Shown here: positions 11,406-22,446 of the stretch, in pieces
Layout: each line of letters opens with the position of its first letter
Position numbering within the stretch: position 1 is the first letter of the stretch
Source of the DNA: Channallabes apus
Lineage: Eukaryota; Chordata; Actinopteri; Siluriformes; Clariidae
Length of the DNA: 64,000 nucleotides
Direction: 5' to 3'
NCBI GenBank assembly: GCA_030522415.1
Contig: CM060118.1
Location: 27,491,151-27,555,150 of the forward strand
Notes under the pieces: model-generated
Seen by the model: the letters and a program-made list of their open reading frames with translations, nothing else
Told to the model about the DNA's origin: nothing
Database searches by the model: none
Position numbers and translations under genes: made by a program

Positions 11406-11744
11406 GTATGTGAGAAATGTGTTTGCATTCTGGATATAAAAAGAGTAGGTATGTATGCCAGAAAAGAGCAGGTTTGAAAAGTGAACGATAAACTCTCTTG
11501 TTACCTCAGTGATCTGCAGTCCGGTTGTTTAGAGGTAAATTAGGTCATGCAGAGTCATTGTTTGCTTGATGTCTCAAATGACTAAAATGACTTGGGTAAA
11601 TGTGTTAGGGGTGGCCAGTGGTAAGGGGTTACTGGTAAATTTATTAGGATTTGACTTACCCATTTCTTTTTGGAACGTATGACCATGTCACACATTTTTG
11701 AAGGATTTCTTTGTAACTGAAGGTGTATGTGCTTTCCATCACAG

Positions 11745-11818
11745 AGTCATCCAAATGATGGTGTAAAACTCTTAGAACACTTTAAAGACAGTCCTCTTCC
11801 CACAGGGTTAGCAAATAG
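11745..11818 (+). pseudogene. sfxn5: sfxn5 relic exon (VKLLEHFK)
   Basis: Good acceptor (tccatcacag) and donor (AATAG|GTAATT) border a 74-bp exon reading SHPNDGVKLLEHFKDSPLP then TGLAN. It aligns with the sideroflexin block [20 protein letters not shown] without gaps. Most conserved charged residues are replaced. Confidence 0.7.
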
Positions 11819-12150
11819 GTAATTGTGTTATATCATATTTCTATACATTGAGTACACACACATACACAAAACAAATTAATATTATTTTTGATAAGTGCTC
11901 CCTAGAATGTTATGTCTGGTTTGTGAATTTGTATCTAAATTTGGTTTGCATTGATTAACTGATTTAGTTAACAATGAGGAGCAGGAGATAGTTGTCTGGT
12001 CAGAGAGGTCAAAGGCCACTGTGAGAAAATAGGTTCCATGCACCTTAATTCCCTTTGCCTTTTTGTTCATTTGACATAACTTTACAGTAAAATTTATTCA
12101 TTGCTCTTTTTTATTTACAATGATAAAAAATTAAGCATAGCCTTTCTTTC

Positions 12151-12177
12151 CTCTGTTATACACAGAAGGTAAATCAG
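12151..12177 (+). pseudogene. sfxn5: sfxn5 relic mini-exon (LCYTQKVNQ)
   Basis: Nine codons LCYTQKVNQ, one-base changes from the LWSAQKIKQ of SFXN5, end at a good donor (CAG|GTGAGT). The acceptor before CTC is missing. Confidence 0.65.
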
Positions 12178-12405
12178 GTGAGTCCCAACTTTTAAACTTC
12201 TTAGTGATTTTTTTTATTTTTAAAAGGTCCTTTAAATTATTAAATGCTATGTACATTCACACAGGCATAAATGCTCACTGATGGACACTTTTTTAGTGTT
12301 GTGAAGTAATCACAAGTTGTGTTAGCCGTTGTGGTTGTCTTCTTTTATTTTAATCCTCTTTCTCACTCCCCCTCGGTGTTTTTGGTGTGGCTATTATACC
12401 TCCAG

Positions 12406-12460
12406 GCGATCTTCCATCCAGACACTAGAGAGAAGATCCCCATGCTCTTTTGCATGTTAG
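12406..12460 (+). pseudogene. sfxn5: sfxn5 relic exon (AIFHPDTREKI)
   Basis: Acceptor tccag and donor TTAG|GTGAGG enclose 55 bp encoding AIFHPDTREKIPMLFCML. It matches AILHPDT.EKIFMPFRMSG of SFXN5; the strongly conserved FMPFRMSG part is altered at five positions. Confidence 0.8.
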
Positions 12461-13068
12461 GTGAGGGTGCCAGCATGCCTCTAACATGTGTGAGTGTGCG
12501 TCGGCTGTTTGCTCCTTGTTACTAGCACAGGAGAACTGGCAGAATGGCAGGCAACCTATGTGGACTGAGCGATTGGGGAAAGGTCACACTCAGCTGGATT
12601 CTGATTAAAGCCTTCACCCCCTGCTGCATGGAACTGCTGTTGGGTCTCTGAGAAATAGGAGTGTTTTGGCTTGGTGTTAACACAGCTATTTAAAGACAGA
12701 GTGAGAGAAAGTCAGAAGAATACCTGTTTGCTGGAAAAGGGTGATGACTACTTAGGAGTGAATTCTTGTGTCATTTTAGACTAATCACAGTGCTATTACC
12801 ATATGAAAGGTCAATGATAATAATATGTGGGAGTCTGTATTTAGTTTTTTTTTTCTTCTTTTTAAACTTTGCTTTCATTTTACTGTCAGATTTTCTATAT
12901 TAGTTTTTCTAATGTTAAATCCCCTTTGGTCCCAGTGACAATTTGTTTATTATCTAACGTAATGAGGACCTCCATACTATAAATCTAGTTTATTTTGATT
13001 TGTTTAAAAATGATTTTACAGCCGAACTACATTTTATTGTATTAAGATTTGTTAACTCACATCTTTCA

Positions 13069-13132
13069 CAATTGTTGTCCATTTTGACAGTTTGTGGGTC
13101 TTTTACCTCCCAGTCAGACTATTTTCCGGCAG
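13069..13132 (+). pseudogene. sfxn5: sfxn5 relic exon with nonsense codon
   Basis: The frame CPF-stop-QFVGLLPPSQTIFRQ aligns with IPFGTPIVVGLLLPNQT...FWQ. A TGA sits at 13085-13087 where glycine is expected, one codon is lost just after it and four codons after SQT. The donor CAG|GTACAA is kept; the acceptor is lost. Confidence 0.75.
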
Positions 13133-13360
13133 GTACAACTGCTTCCTTGTCACAGTTACTATAACTGTCATATATAAAAATGTGAGTTAAATTAATGATT
13201 CACTTTTTTCTCTGTCTGGGGCTTACACTACTTCTGTAAAGTATCTAAGGTTCCAGATAAGCAGTGCAGTCTCCTCCAGGGTGCAGTAGAGGTGTACAGG
13301 TGGTGTTCCAGTTAATCCAACTTGAAGAGCTTACTTAAAAAAAAACATTATACATCATAT

Positions 13361-13470
13361 TAAGGGTTAAGGGCCTTGCTCAAGGGCCCAACAGTGATAA
13401 CTTGGTGGTCATGGGGTTTGAACTTGGGAATGTAGGCCAATGCCTTAACCACTGAGCTACCCCTGAGCTA
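13361..13470 (-). repeat. SINE family B, 5' part
   Basis: Minus-strand copy of the family B head and body, with A-box ggggtagctcagtggttaag and the block ttgggcccttgagcaaggcc. It is inside an intron of the sfxn5 relic and lacks the 3' tail. Confidence 0.85.
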
Positions 13471-13995
13471 TAAGCATCTGGTGGTTTTACTAACTTGATT
13501 AGGTAGAGTCCTGACTTTTTGTCAGGTAGAGTCTGTCTCTGGAGTTCCAAGATAGAGTCCAACAGTTTACCTGCATGTACATGTTATGCAATATAGATTT
13601 AAGAAAAAAAAATTTTTTTTCTTTTTTTTCTTTAACGTTTTATTATTTTGTTAACTTCTCAATTCCACCTACTACCTGTCCTTGCTGTCATCACAGTTTA
13701 AAAAAAAAACATTGTTCAGAAATACTTCTGTTGTAGTCAGCATTGCAGTTATGATTGACGTGAATTAAACAAATACTGTACATGCAAAAAAGGATGCAAA
13801 CCCATTGTATTTAAGTGCACTAGGCAAACTGTTTCAAATTTATTTGATTCTAGATATCAAGTATAACCTAATCAATCAATGCCTCAATCAGTGTACCACA
13901 GTCAGTGCACCAGCTAAGAGCTTGTCCAAATAACCACGCCCTCCTGTGTCCTCTAGAGCCAATTAGCTGCCCTGCTGGGCGGCGGTTTGATGCCC

Positions 13996-14283
13996 TGGGG
14001 CACGACAGCCATAACCACGGTGACGGCAACTACAAATGGCCCCATGCCTGTGGGAAGTAAAGGGAGGGGTCACTAATTAAATCCCGAGTCCTGACGAGGC
14101 CCCCTGCTGGGGAAGAGAGATGGAGCGGAAAAAGGGGAGGGCTGTTAGATGGGCCTGTAACAGGAGCTGCTGGAAATGACCAGAGACTCCCAATGACAGG
14201 CAAGAAGCAACTTCACACAACCTGTCATGACCTGTCAGCAAGCCTCATGGGTCCTTAGGGGACCTGTTGTCCTTATGCTCAGG
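13996..14283 (+). pseudogene. sfxn5: Possible sfxn5 exon relics (SHN..NY and GSLG)
   Basis: Two weak matches lie in the right order. At about 13996-14063 a frame reads LGHDSHNHGDGNYKW, recalling the WLNQSHNACVNY block. At about 14234-14283 another reads SKPHGSLGDLLSLCS, recalling ASKFIQGYLGAVISAVS. The local GC content is raised (about 13900-14280), so this could equally be a conserved non-coding element. Confidence 0.3.
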
Positions 14284-14828
14284 CAAACAAATTTATTAAT
14301 TAAGTGTGATAGTTCTTATCCAAAGACTTCAACTTAAACATATTTTAAGATATGACATGAACTTTAATAGGAACTGATCTCAGCAAGCATTTTTAATCTA
14401 ATGATTTTGTAATTATTAGTCATTACATGGTGCATAGCAATGATTATTAGCTATGTACTGATATGCTTCAGTGATCTTTGTATTTTAACATTGTTTTTCA
14501 AACCTCAAAAGTGACAATGTTAATACGTCATCAAACCAATCATGAATATGGTCCACTAGGAGTTCAGAAAGCTGTATTGAGCAATAATGCTACCCATCCA
14601 GAGACAATAAGAGGTTTACTGAAAAGCTTGCTGCAGTTATTAATATGTGAGTAGATTTGAGTTACTAATACTAATACATACTAATGGTTTAATTTTAGGT
14701 AATCATTATTATGGTTAGGATTTAAAATTTGTATAATATGTTAGTTTCTATTTACTGATTCATACTTGAAGTAGTGTTAAATAACAATTTTTCAAATACA
14801 TGTTTGTGTGCGTGTTTGTACTATATAG

Positions 14829-14925
14829 GTGGGACTGAATGTTCTGATTCAGAGAGCTGAGCTTCAGCCCAGCCCCATGACTTCTGGTCCATGGTTTCAA
14901 GGTTTCATCGTTTTCCTTGCTGCTG
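14829..14925 (+). pseudogene. sfxn5: sfxn5 relic exon (VGLNVLIQRAE), frameshifted
   Basis: The acceptor tatatag precedes VGLNVLIQRAE, a near match to the SFXN5 block. The second half of the exon continues best in another frame, where MVSRFHRFPCC aligns with LIQRFVPFPAV, so a frameshift lies between. The donor CTG|GTTTGT runs straight into a (TG)n tract. Confidence 0.85.

Positions 14926-14927
<2 letters not shown>

Positions 14928-14960
<33 letters not shown>
14928..14960. repeat. (TG)n microsatellite
   Basis: Perfect TG repeat starting at the donor of the sfxn5 relic exon. Confidence 0.95.
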
Positions 14961-14963
<3 letters not shown>

Positions 14964-16202
14964 ATGCTTATTTGTTTGTTTATTTATTTATTTACAAATA
15001 TGTACATGTGCATGTGTTTTATTGTAAAAAGAAGAGATTAATATATTTTTGTATATTTCTTGGCAAAGGCCCTCACCTCCCTCACCTTTAATCGTTATGT
15101 ATTCATAGGGTCTTCTGTGCCCTATGAATACCTAACAATTAAAAACAAGACATAATTAAATGATCAAATCAGTAGAGCTAAATATTAATTCATTAAGATC
15201 ATGTCCATGTTTATGTCATGACATCTTCTGTCTGAAAGTTCATTGCCCTGTGTTTGTAATTGTATGTATGTATGACACGTGCATGCTATCCTTTAACCAC
15301 CAATAGATTAAGCATTTGTTTATTTATGTTTATTGGTGTGTGTTTTATTTTGACTAGTGTCAGAGGGGAATCGCTGGAACGCTATCTCACTGTTCCATTA
15401 GCGTTCTGTGGCTCTAACAAGGCCAGAGGGGCTCTGAGAGACAGTCCCAGGATGCCGTGGGGACACTTGGCTGTAATTAAATTGTTTTTGTCCCCTCACC
15501 CCTCCCCTTTAATTAAATCAGCCAGTTCCCTCTTACCTTTTGGCTTGGGTAACAGAGCCTTGTTAGCTCTTGGTTGCTGTTCTCTAATTGGTTAATTAGG
15601 CCTAAAGCACTCTCTGTGTCAGCACAGGGATACGTGTCTCCAGGCCGCCATGTCATTATTGTTGTTGTTGTATTTTCCCCCAGTGTTTATTTATAAAAGG
15701 TTATTAAAGTGAACTAATTGGACACAATAGGGATGACTGGTTTAAAATATGACCTTAATTTAGATTTTTTGTTTTCTTTATTTTGATGTTTTGCTATTTT
15801 ATTACAGTAGACTAACTCATGTCTGAAGTGCCGTGAATTCTTGATGACATGACAGATGTGCGTAAGTTTACTGCATCATTTCATTTATCTGCACTTTGTA
15901 TGATTTTCATGTTATTCTGTCCCATACAGAAATAGGGCTAATTTACTCTGCATGTTCTGTTTGAAGTGGTTTGATATTTTTAAACTTGCACATTTGCACA
16001 TTGGTATGTGTGTATGTGTGCCTGTGTGTGCGCTTGTGCATGTGCACCCATGTGTATGGTTAATTGATCGGGACTAAACCCCTCAGAGGTGAATAGCTAT
16101 TTACTTAGCCAATTAACTCAGCCCCATAACACTGCAGCACCAAACACTGATAACTCACAACACAAGGCCTGCAAATTAAAAATGCTTCAGGCTTTTTCTC
16201 CT

Positions 16203-16274
<72 letters not shown>

Positions 16275-18209
16275 TGAATGAATTGAGTAAATCACTGTAG
16301 TGTTTTGTAATGTTATTGTTATTTGTGTAATGTTTGGAGCTACTTTGAAGTCGTATTACTTTATTAATTAAATCACCAAACACATCCTTTAACTTTAATT
16401 ATAACAGTGTGTTTTTCTGGGCTCATATTTTGATTTCATTTTATATCATAATTTGAATAAATCTATCTGCTTCATTCAGCATTATAATGCACATTTACAT
16501 CTTGTCAATAAAGAAATCCTCAAATCCTCAAAATGTCCTGAGAACATTTTTTATTTGCAGCTGCTGTTCTAACTACCTTTTCTGTCCTTTCCATTCCTCA
16601 TAAAACGTTGATGATGTGCCAAAGTGAGTAAGCTGGACTTGCAGGGTAACATAGTGACATAGTGGCCACATCAAAGCTATCAGACAGATATGTGAACATT
16701 GAGAGCTTTTCATATGCATATGCTATAAATACAGCATGTATAACAACAAATACATTCTGCCAAAAGACACATTTTTATCTTAGTGAAAGGCTCTTTTTCA
16801 CTAACTTTATTGAGAGGATCTCAATTTTGCGGTTAGCAGCATTTTTATGGAAAAACATAAATGAACCCCCTAAACTATGGAGTTTGCATTAAAATTGATT
16901 TCTAGTGTTGTTTAAAAAAAAATAAATAAATAAAAAAAAATAAAAATTTTTATCCACTAGGTTTGTTTGCACGTTATGCCCAGATCACACTTTCATGATT
17001 TTTTTATTTGGATCACTGCAGGTTCAAAGTTGGTGCTTGCCTTGGCTATGACTTGCACTGATGTTATTAGCTACGATGTAGAAATGATGAACGGCTCTAT
17101 GTAAAGGCAAGTAAAGGCTGACGATTTGATATTGTGACCAAGAATAATTATTTATTTTGGGGCTAATAAATCCCATCCTGACAAGAAGACCTGAGATAAC
17201 TGAGAAAGTGCTATGGGTGGTATTATGTGTACAGTATGTTTCATTAAATGTTCTGGCTTTTTATTAACTCTTTATTAATTTGCAGATGTTCTGGATTTTT
17301 TTTTAGCATACACAACTTATCACATTTATTAGCAATAAAAACAAAAAACTAAAAAAAATATATTAAAGTTCACTTAGCAGTGATACCATCCTGGTGGTTA
17401 AAAGTTCTTGCCATCATGTGACACAGTGCCACACCGGCACATAACATGGTGCTGCTATGGTGCATAAGATTGAATACAGGAATTATATATGAACACAGAC
17501 AGGCCTAGAGTGAACTTCCACAGCTTCCAAGCTAAATTCCACAGCTCTTTTGAAAACTTGTTTTTAATAAATGTAGCACATACTGATCACAACAGAATAT
17601 GCTAACACACCTTGGCAAGCTACAGTTTTAGCTTTTTTGTGAAATATAGGACTGTGCTTAACTGTTGACTTAAGTGACTTGCTAAATATGTCTATTACTA
17701 TAATAACTATATAATAACTATTAAAAATAGTAAAAATATAAATGTATATAACCTTTTAATTTTTCTGCAGCGCAAAACAAATCTCTTAGACACATATGAC
17801 ACATAGACAAAATGCACAATGTCCATATTTGGTGTGGAAAGCCTATGTTTTTTCGTAATCCTTTTTCCTAAGTTTATAATGTCAAGGTCACTTCATGTCA
17901 TTTACAAGGAAAATTCCTGATCATTTTTTTCTGTTTTTATCTTGGATAATATAAACACTTGCACAGTCTGTTTTTGCAGGTGAAATCTGATAGCCTATTA
18001 TTCACATAAAAATACAAATTGCAATATTGACCTGTGGAATTATTCCAAAAGGCTGCAATTTATTAGTCAGGAATTTGTGTAGAGTTTCTTAATAATTTAA
18101 GTATTTGTTATTGTTTTTTATTTTTATTAATGAGATCATTTGTGGCATTATTTGCTGTTGGTCTAGATTTAAATATATAAATAAATGTAAATCATTCAGC
18201 CCCAATGTA
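14961..18209. other. sfxn5 relic intron with possible conserved or exon-like block
   Basis: Mostly AT-rich sequence. At 15356-15425 a frame (RGESLERYLTV then CGSNKA) weakly recalls the RYGELEEGIDV...VGSSKIA block of SFXN5. The stretch 15356-15660 is richer in GC, with several TAATTA-type homeodomain sites, and may be conserved non-coding DNA. A (CA)n(TA)n tract lies at 16206-16275. Confidence 0.35.
16206..16275. repeat. (CA)n(TA)n compound microsatellite
   Basis: A CA run passes into a TA run and back to CA. Confidence 0.95.
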
Positions 18210-18760
18210 CACTACCGTTCAAAAGTTTGGGGTCACTTGCAAATTTCTTTGGTTTTGTTTAGTGATTTATTTTCTACATTCTACAACAATACTGGGGATT
18301 TCAAAACCATAAAATATCACATATGGGATTAGGTAATTATGTAACAACAACAAAAACAACAGTTAGTTGTTATTTTAAGTCACACAGGTCAGCCTTTCTG
18401 TAATAGTTCTTGCAAGAACAGTATTGTCAAGTGCATTTGCAAAATCCGTCAAGCACCATAATGAAACTGGCTCTCATGAAGACCATCCCAGGAGGGCGAG
18501 ACCGAAACCTACCTCTGCGGCAGACCAGAAGTTCATTTAGAGTTATCAGCCTGAAAATGACCAATTAACAGCACCTCAGATTAGAGGCGTTATGAAGTCT
18601 TTACAGAGCAGAAGTAGCAGAAACATCTCAATATCAACTGTTCAAAGGAGATTAATGCATTTTTTGGACGCCTTCAGCATTCCTTTACAATGTAGACATA
18701 AATAAATATCAGGAACGATCATAGAGATAGAAAGTGACCCCAAACTTTTGAGCGGTAGTG
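18210..18760 (+). mobile_element. Tc1-derived MITE with intact ends
   Basis: The ends are cactaccgttcaaaagtttg and its near-complement caaacttttgagcggtagtg, with TA on both outer sides (18208-18209, 18761-18762). The centre retains transposase traces (a frame near 18480-18530 reading like a Tc1 DNA-binding linker) but no open frame. It lies in an intron of the sfxn5 relic. Confidence 0.85.
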
Positions 18761-18876
18761 TATATACATATAAGTATATATAGTAAATTACAGTTATTAG
18801 CATATTAGCTATTTCTTAGTTGTTAAGTGTATCTGAATTTTGAGTTTTAGTGATAAACAAATGGGTGTGTGTGCAG

Positions 18877-18946
18877 GCTGTGTTGGAGACAGCTATTACC
18901 CACACAAGTCCTTCCCAAGCCTATCTTGATGCTGTCATCCATGCTG
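18877..18946 (+). pseudogene. sfxn5: sfxn5 relic exon (AVLETAIT / VLPKPILML), frameshifted
   Basis: After a good acceptor (tgtgtgcag) the frame reads AVLETAIT, matching ALLETALT of SFXN5. After a shift of frame it continues VLPKPILMLSSML, matching VLPMPILVLPP...ML. The donor CTG|GTGAGG is intact. Confidence 0.8.
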
Positions 18947-19208
18947 GTGAGGTCAGCATTTTTGTTTATTCTGCTGTTTACACCTCTGAACTGGAATGCT
19001 TGATAACTATGTAACTACGTGACATACAGTACAGAGAGAATCTCTCCATGGTGTTCATGGACTGCTAGAGTCCTGTAGTATGAGCATGAGCATAGATTGT
19101 TTTTAATAAAATGTAAGATTATTAAGTCTATTTCTAAATTTTTGTTGATATGTTGCACAATAATCTTATCATGAAAAATATTAGATAGAAGCTCCTTTCA
19201 GATACAAC

Positions 19209-19708
19209 AATGCTTAAAACTTTGGGATCACAGGCAAACTTCTTTGTTTTTGTTTAACAATTTATTTTCTACATTCTACAACAATACTGAAGTTTTCAAA
19301 ACTATGAAATAACACATGTGGAATTAGGTTATTACAGTATGTACAACAACAGTCAGTTGTTATTTTAAGACATAGAGGTCAGCCTTTCTTGAAGAGTTGT
19401 TGCAAGAACAGTATTGTCCCATCACGCACCATGATGAAGACCTTCACAGGAAAGCAAGACCTAAACTTAACTCTGCTGCGGAGACGAAGTTCATTTAAAA
19501 TGACCAGCCTCAAAAATCACCAATTAACAGCACCTGAGATTAGGGCCTTTATGAAAGCTTTACAAATCACCTGTAGCAGATACATATCAACATTAACTGT
19601 TCAAAGAAGACCATTGCATATTTTTTTTGCATTGCTTTACAATGTAGAAAAAAAAACTTAAGAACGACCATGAGTTAGAAAGTGATCCTAAACTTTTGAG
19701 CGGTAGAG
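19209..19708 (+). mobile_element. Tc1-derived MITE, second copy in the same orientation
   Basis: It aligns along its length with the 18210-18760 copy (for example ttattttctacattctacaa and aacagtattgtc) and ends in aaacttttgagcggtagag followed by TA. The left end is eroded. It is 450 bp from its sister copy. Confidence 0.8.
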
Positions 19709-19710
19709 TA

Positions 19711-20502
19711 TATTTGTGCATCTCCATTTCACCTACTCTCACCAGTCTTCATAACTTATAACTCACAGGTGTGTGTGTGTGTGCGCGTGAGTGTCTCCCT
19801 TAGTGGCTTTCAATAGAGCGAGAACATGAGAGGAGAAAGGTCAGTGTAATGTGGGTGTTTGAAAGAGAACTGTGTTTGATGGATTAGCTTGTTGAGAGAA
19901 GTGTGTGTTACATGTGTGTGATGGTTGAACCTTTAACACTGATTTCTACCTGCTGGTCTCGTACTGTCTCCCTCATTCATTCACTGTGATTGTTCATGCG
20001 GTCCTCTCCTCTTCTCGTGGCCTTTCTCAGACCAAATTAAGAGTAACTGATGATTATGATGACATATCTTAAGCAGTTGATGGACAGGATAAAAGATCTT
20101 TAACATGCTTCTTTCATTATTACCTTGCTTGGTCCCGTCCCCATTCTCTCCCTCCCTCCTGTTCTACACACATATACTTTGTGCACATGCAGAGTGCCTG
20201 GTCGTGTCTGTTGGCCAATTAAAGCTCATCACGGCTATGTGTTGATGAAGTCGTCATTAAGCAGCCGTTGCCTTCATTAAACCAGGACTGCTTTGGAGGA
20301 CTCCTGCGGTGCACGATATCCCACAAGCCCCCACGTCGCACGACGGCCGACAGTGAGGGCTGGGGGAGGTGTCGGAACAGAGTGATCTCACACCACCCAG
20401 AAGAAGTGTCAGAGAAAGAGGGATTTTAATGATGATTACAGGAATGCCCATGATGCTGAGAGTTTTCATTTTGTTGTGGAATTGTGTGTATGTGTCCATT
20501 AG
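19711..20502. other. sfxn5 relic intron, possible conserved block
   Basis: Nothing coding. At about 20200-20350 the sequence is less AT-rich and holds ccaattaaag and cattaag homeobox-like words; conservation would need checking. Confidence 0.3.
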
Positions 20503-20619
20503 ACTCGCCTTACTGCAGACACACCCTTGCCTTGCGCTGCCCATGCACGGCTTGGTGTGTCTCTGCACATTCAGTCTGGCTCTGCCCCTTGCCATCAGGC
20601 TGTTCCCCAGAATTGCCAG
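20503..20619 (+). pseudogene. sfxn5: sfxn5 relic exon ([15 protein letters not shown])
   Basis: Acceptor tccattag and donor CCAG|GTAAGC enclose 117 bp reading [15 protein letters not shown] then [19 protein letters not shown]. This is the last membrane segment of SFXN5 (LVCLAAFGLALPLAISLFP). No stop or shift occurs here; the best preserved relic. Confidence 0.88.
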
Positions 20620-21660
20620 GTAAGCACACCAACCAACCTGTATATAGAAAGCAGGAATTCACCAGCCTGAACACAGAACCATATGCACAACCCAACTGCA
20701 TAACACAACACATCTCAGCAACAGTCCCACATTACACCTAAGCACTTAATGCAACACACAAAGCAAAAATGCAGCAGCTCTACAGGACACTACATGACAC
20801 AACACAAAACAACTCTTCAGTCCCATTTCTTTTTCCCTCAGTCTTTGTCTCTTGCGAAGAGGGTTATGGTTTAAAATGGTCTGTAATAAGCTGTTCATCC
20901 ATATGGTTACTGAACTGCAGACATATGTGCTGCCAACTTCTTCCATTCCTCTCTCTCTTCCCCCTCCTCCTTTCCTCTCACTTTCTCGCTCCCTCTTTAC
21001 ACGTTTCAGTGGGTTCCAGACGAGTGCGTTCCCAAAAATCCGCCACTCCCGTACCCCCACCTTTTCACACCCCATGGCACGTCTGTTTCAGATACTGCCT
21101 CACAAACTCGCACACTCCATGCCATCTGTTTCTGAGCAAAATATTGCACGTTTTAGCTTTGCCTTGGACGTTTACCAACTCATCTCTTTATTTTTGCATT
21201 TATTTATTTTTTTTACGTGTCAGTTTTGCCTGCGAAAAATGCTTGTGAAAAATGCTTGAAGCTCTCATAGAAGAGATGCAGTTCTCTTAATTCACGTTTG
21301 ATTAAACATTTTAAACATCTTAATGAGTGGATGTTTACGGTTAATGAATGTAATTTTTAGCTAAGAGATCAGCTCCTTAACATGAAGACATAAAAAGAGG
21401 TACACACAACTCTTAATAATGTAGTACTCTAGGTAATTTAAGATGAGTGTGAGCGACTTGGAGTTGAACAGGCTAATGATGACCCTGGCCATGTGTACAT
21501 AATACGTCTTAGCTAAAAGGAATTAGGATTAACTGATGATTACGCTTGAGTCAGAGATTAGTTCAGATTTATGGATATGTTGTGTCTGTCAAATCACTAA
21601 ATATAGTGTGTTGCTTCCTTCCCTGTTTGTATTTCTGTCATTTTTCTTTCTCATTCTCTT

Positions 21661-21733
21661 GGATGCATGTGTCTCAGCTTGAGCCAGAGATCTCGGCAGG
21701 AACTGAATGCAAGTTCCTGACCTACAACAAATG

Positions 21734-21740
<7 letters not shown>
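21661..21740 (+). pseudogene. sfxn5: sfxn5 relic last exon, stop codon lost
   Basis: The frame SQLEPEISAGTECKFLTYNK matches the SFXN5 C-terminus (SQLEPEI...YNKGL). The expected stop follows CTG at 21738-21740 but reads TGT, the start of a (TG)n tract, so the frame runs on through it. The acceptor position reads TTGG instead of AG. Confidence 0.85.
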
Positions 21741-21771
<31 letters not shown>

Positions 21772-21788
21772 TGTGTGTGTGTGTGTGT
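21736..21788. repeat. (TG)n microsatellite over the former sfxn5 stop codon
   Basis: TG repeat with one TA interruption; it begins inside the last codons of the relic. Confidence 0.95.
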
Positions 21789-22446
21789 ATTTTAGAATCG
21801 CTTGCACACTGTGACAGATGCATTCACACACCAGTGCTAATCACATGTCTTCTTTGCAATCAAGTATGCTACTGGATAGTCTAGGACATTACTGCATATA
21901 GCATGGGAATGAAAACAAGTTCCTTAATTTCCTCTGTTGTAGGTGTTTGTAATTTATTTTTTAATTCATATATGATGATGGAGAAAGAATTCTGCTTCCT
22001 GCAGTACAGACATCTAGATATAAGCTTGCTTTGTTCCTTTGAAACTGGATGAGAAAAGGAGAAAAGAGTTCTTAGAAACTTATACACTAAAATATATATA
22101 ATAACTTATATATATATAAAACTTGCTTACTTAAAAGATTTGTTTTGTAATTGCCTGCATTTTATGACTGTTATATCAGACTAACAACAGAAAATAGACA
22201 TCACTGACGATGCGTTTATGGAAAATACTGTAAAAGTGAACCTTTCAATGCTAAGTTTATTTTCATACAAAATTAACCATTGTTACCTGTTATATAAAGC
22301 ACTCTGCAATACCTATGCTCCATAACACTTGTGTCTCCACTGACGCAGAAAATTGCTACTTCTAAGCTGCTTTGTCATACGGTGTCCTTATTTGTTAAGA
22401 CTTTTCTGACTTAGCATAATCTTGACTTGAGCAGCTATAAAGGCTC
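21789..22446. other. Unassigned sequence
   Basis: AT-rich, no gene or repeat recognised. Confidence 0.35.

Larger units (their letters stand above)
11331..21740 (+). pseudogene. sfxn5: sfxn5 (sideroflexin 5) pseudogene, multi-exon relic
   Basis: Colinear exon relics of a sideroflexin-5 gene run along the plus strand. Sideroflexins are multi-pass inner mitochondrial membrane carriers; SFXN5 is the brain-rich member. Readable pieces in protein order are RHFLDVIDPRTLFV, KLLEHFK, CYTQKVNQ, AIFHPDTREKI, VGLLPPSQT, VGLNVLIQRAE, AVLETAIT with [24 protein letters not shown], and SQLEPEISAGTECKFLTYNK. Many have proper AG and GT borders, so it is an old intron-containing gene, not a processed copy. 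Damage: a TGA at 13085-13087, frameshifts in the exons at 14829 and 18877, lost acceptors at several exons, many replacements at conserved sites, and a lost stop codon. First exon not found. It is convergent with emx1, as in human 2p13. Confidence 0.85.

Noticed and set aside
16206..16275. CRISPR-like or other array from regular repeats
   Set aside because: The window is vertebrate and these are simple dinucleotide repeats without spacers.
20503..20619. Intact single-exon membrane protein
   Set aside because: It is one exon of the sfxn5 relic with acceptor and donor; the frame is open only by chance of its short length.
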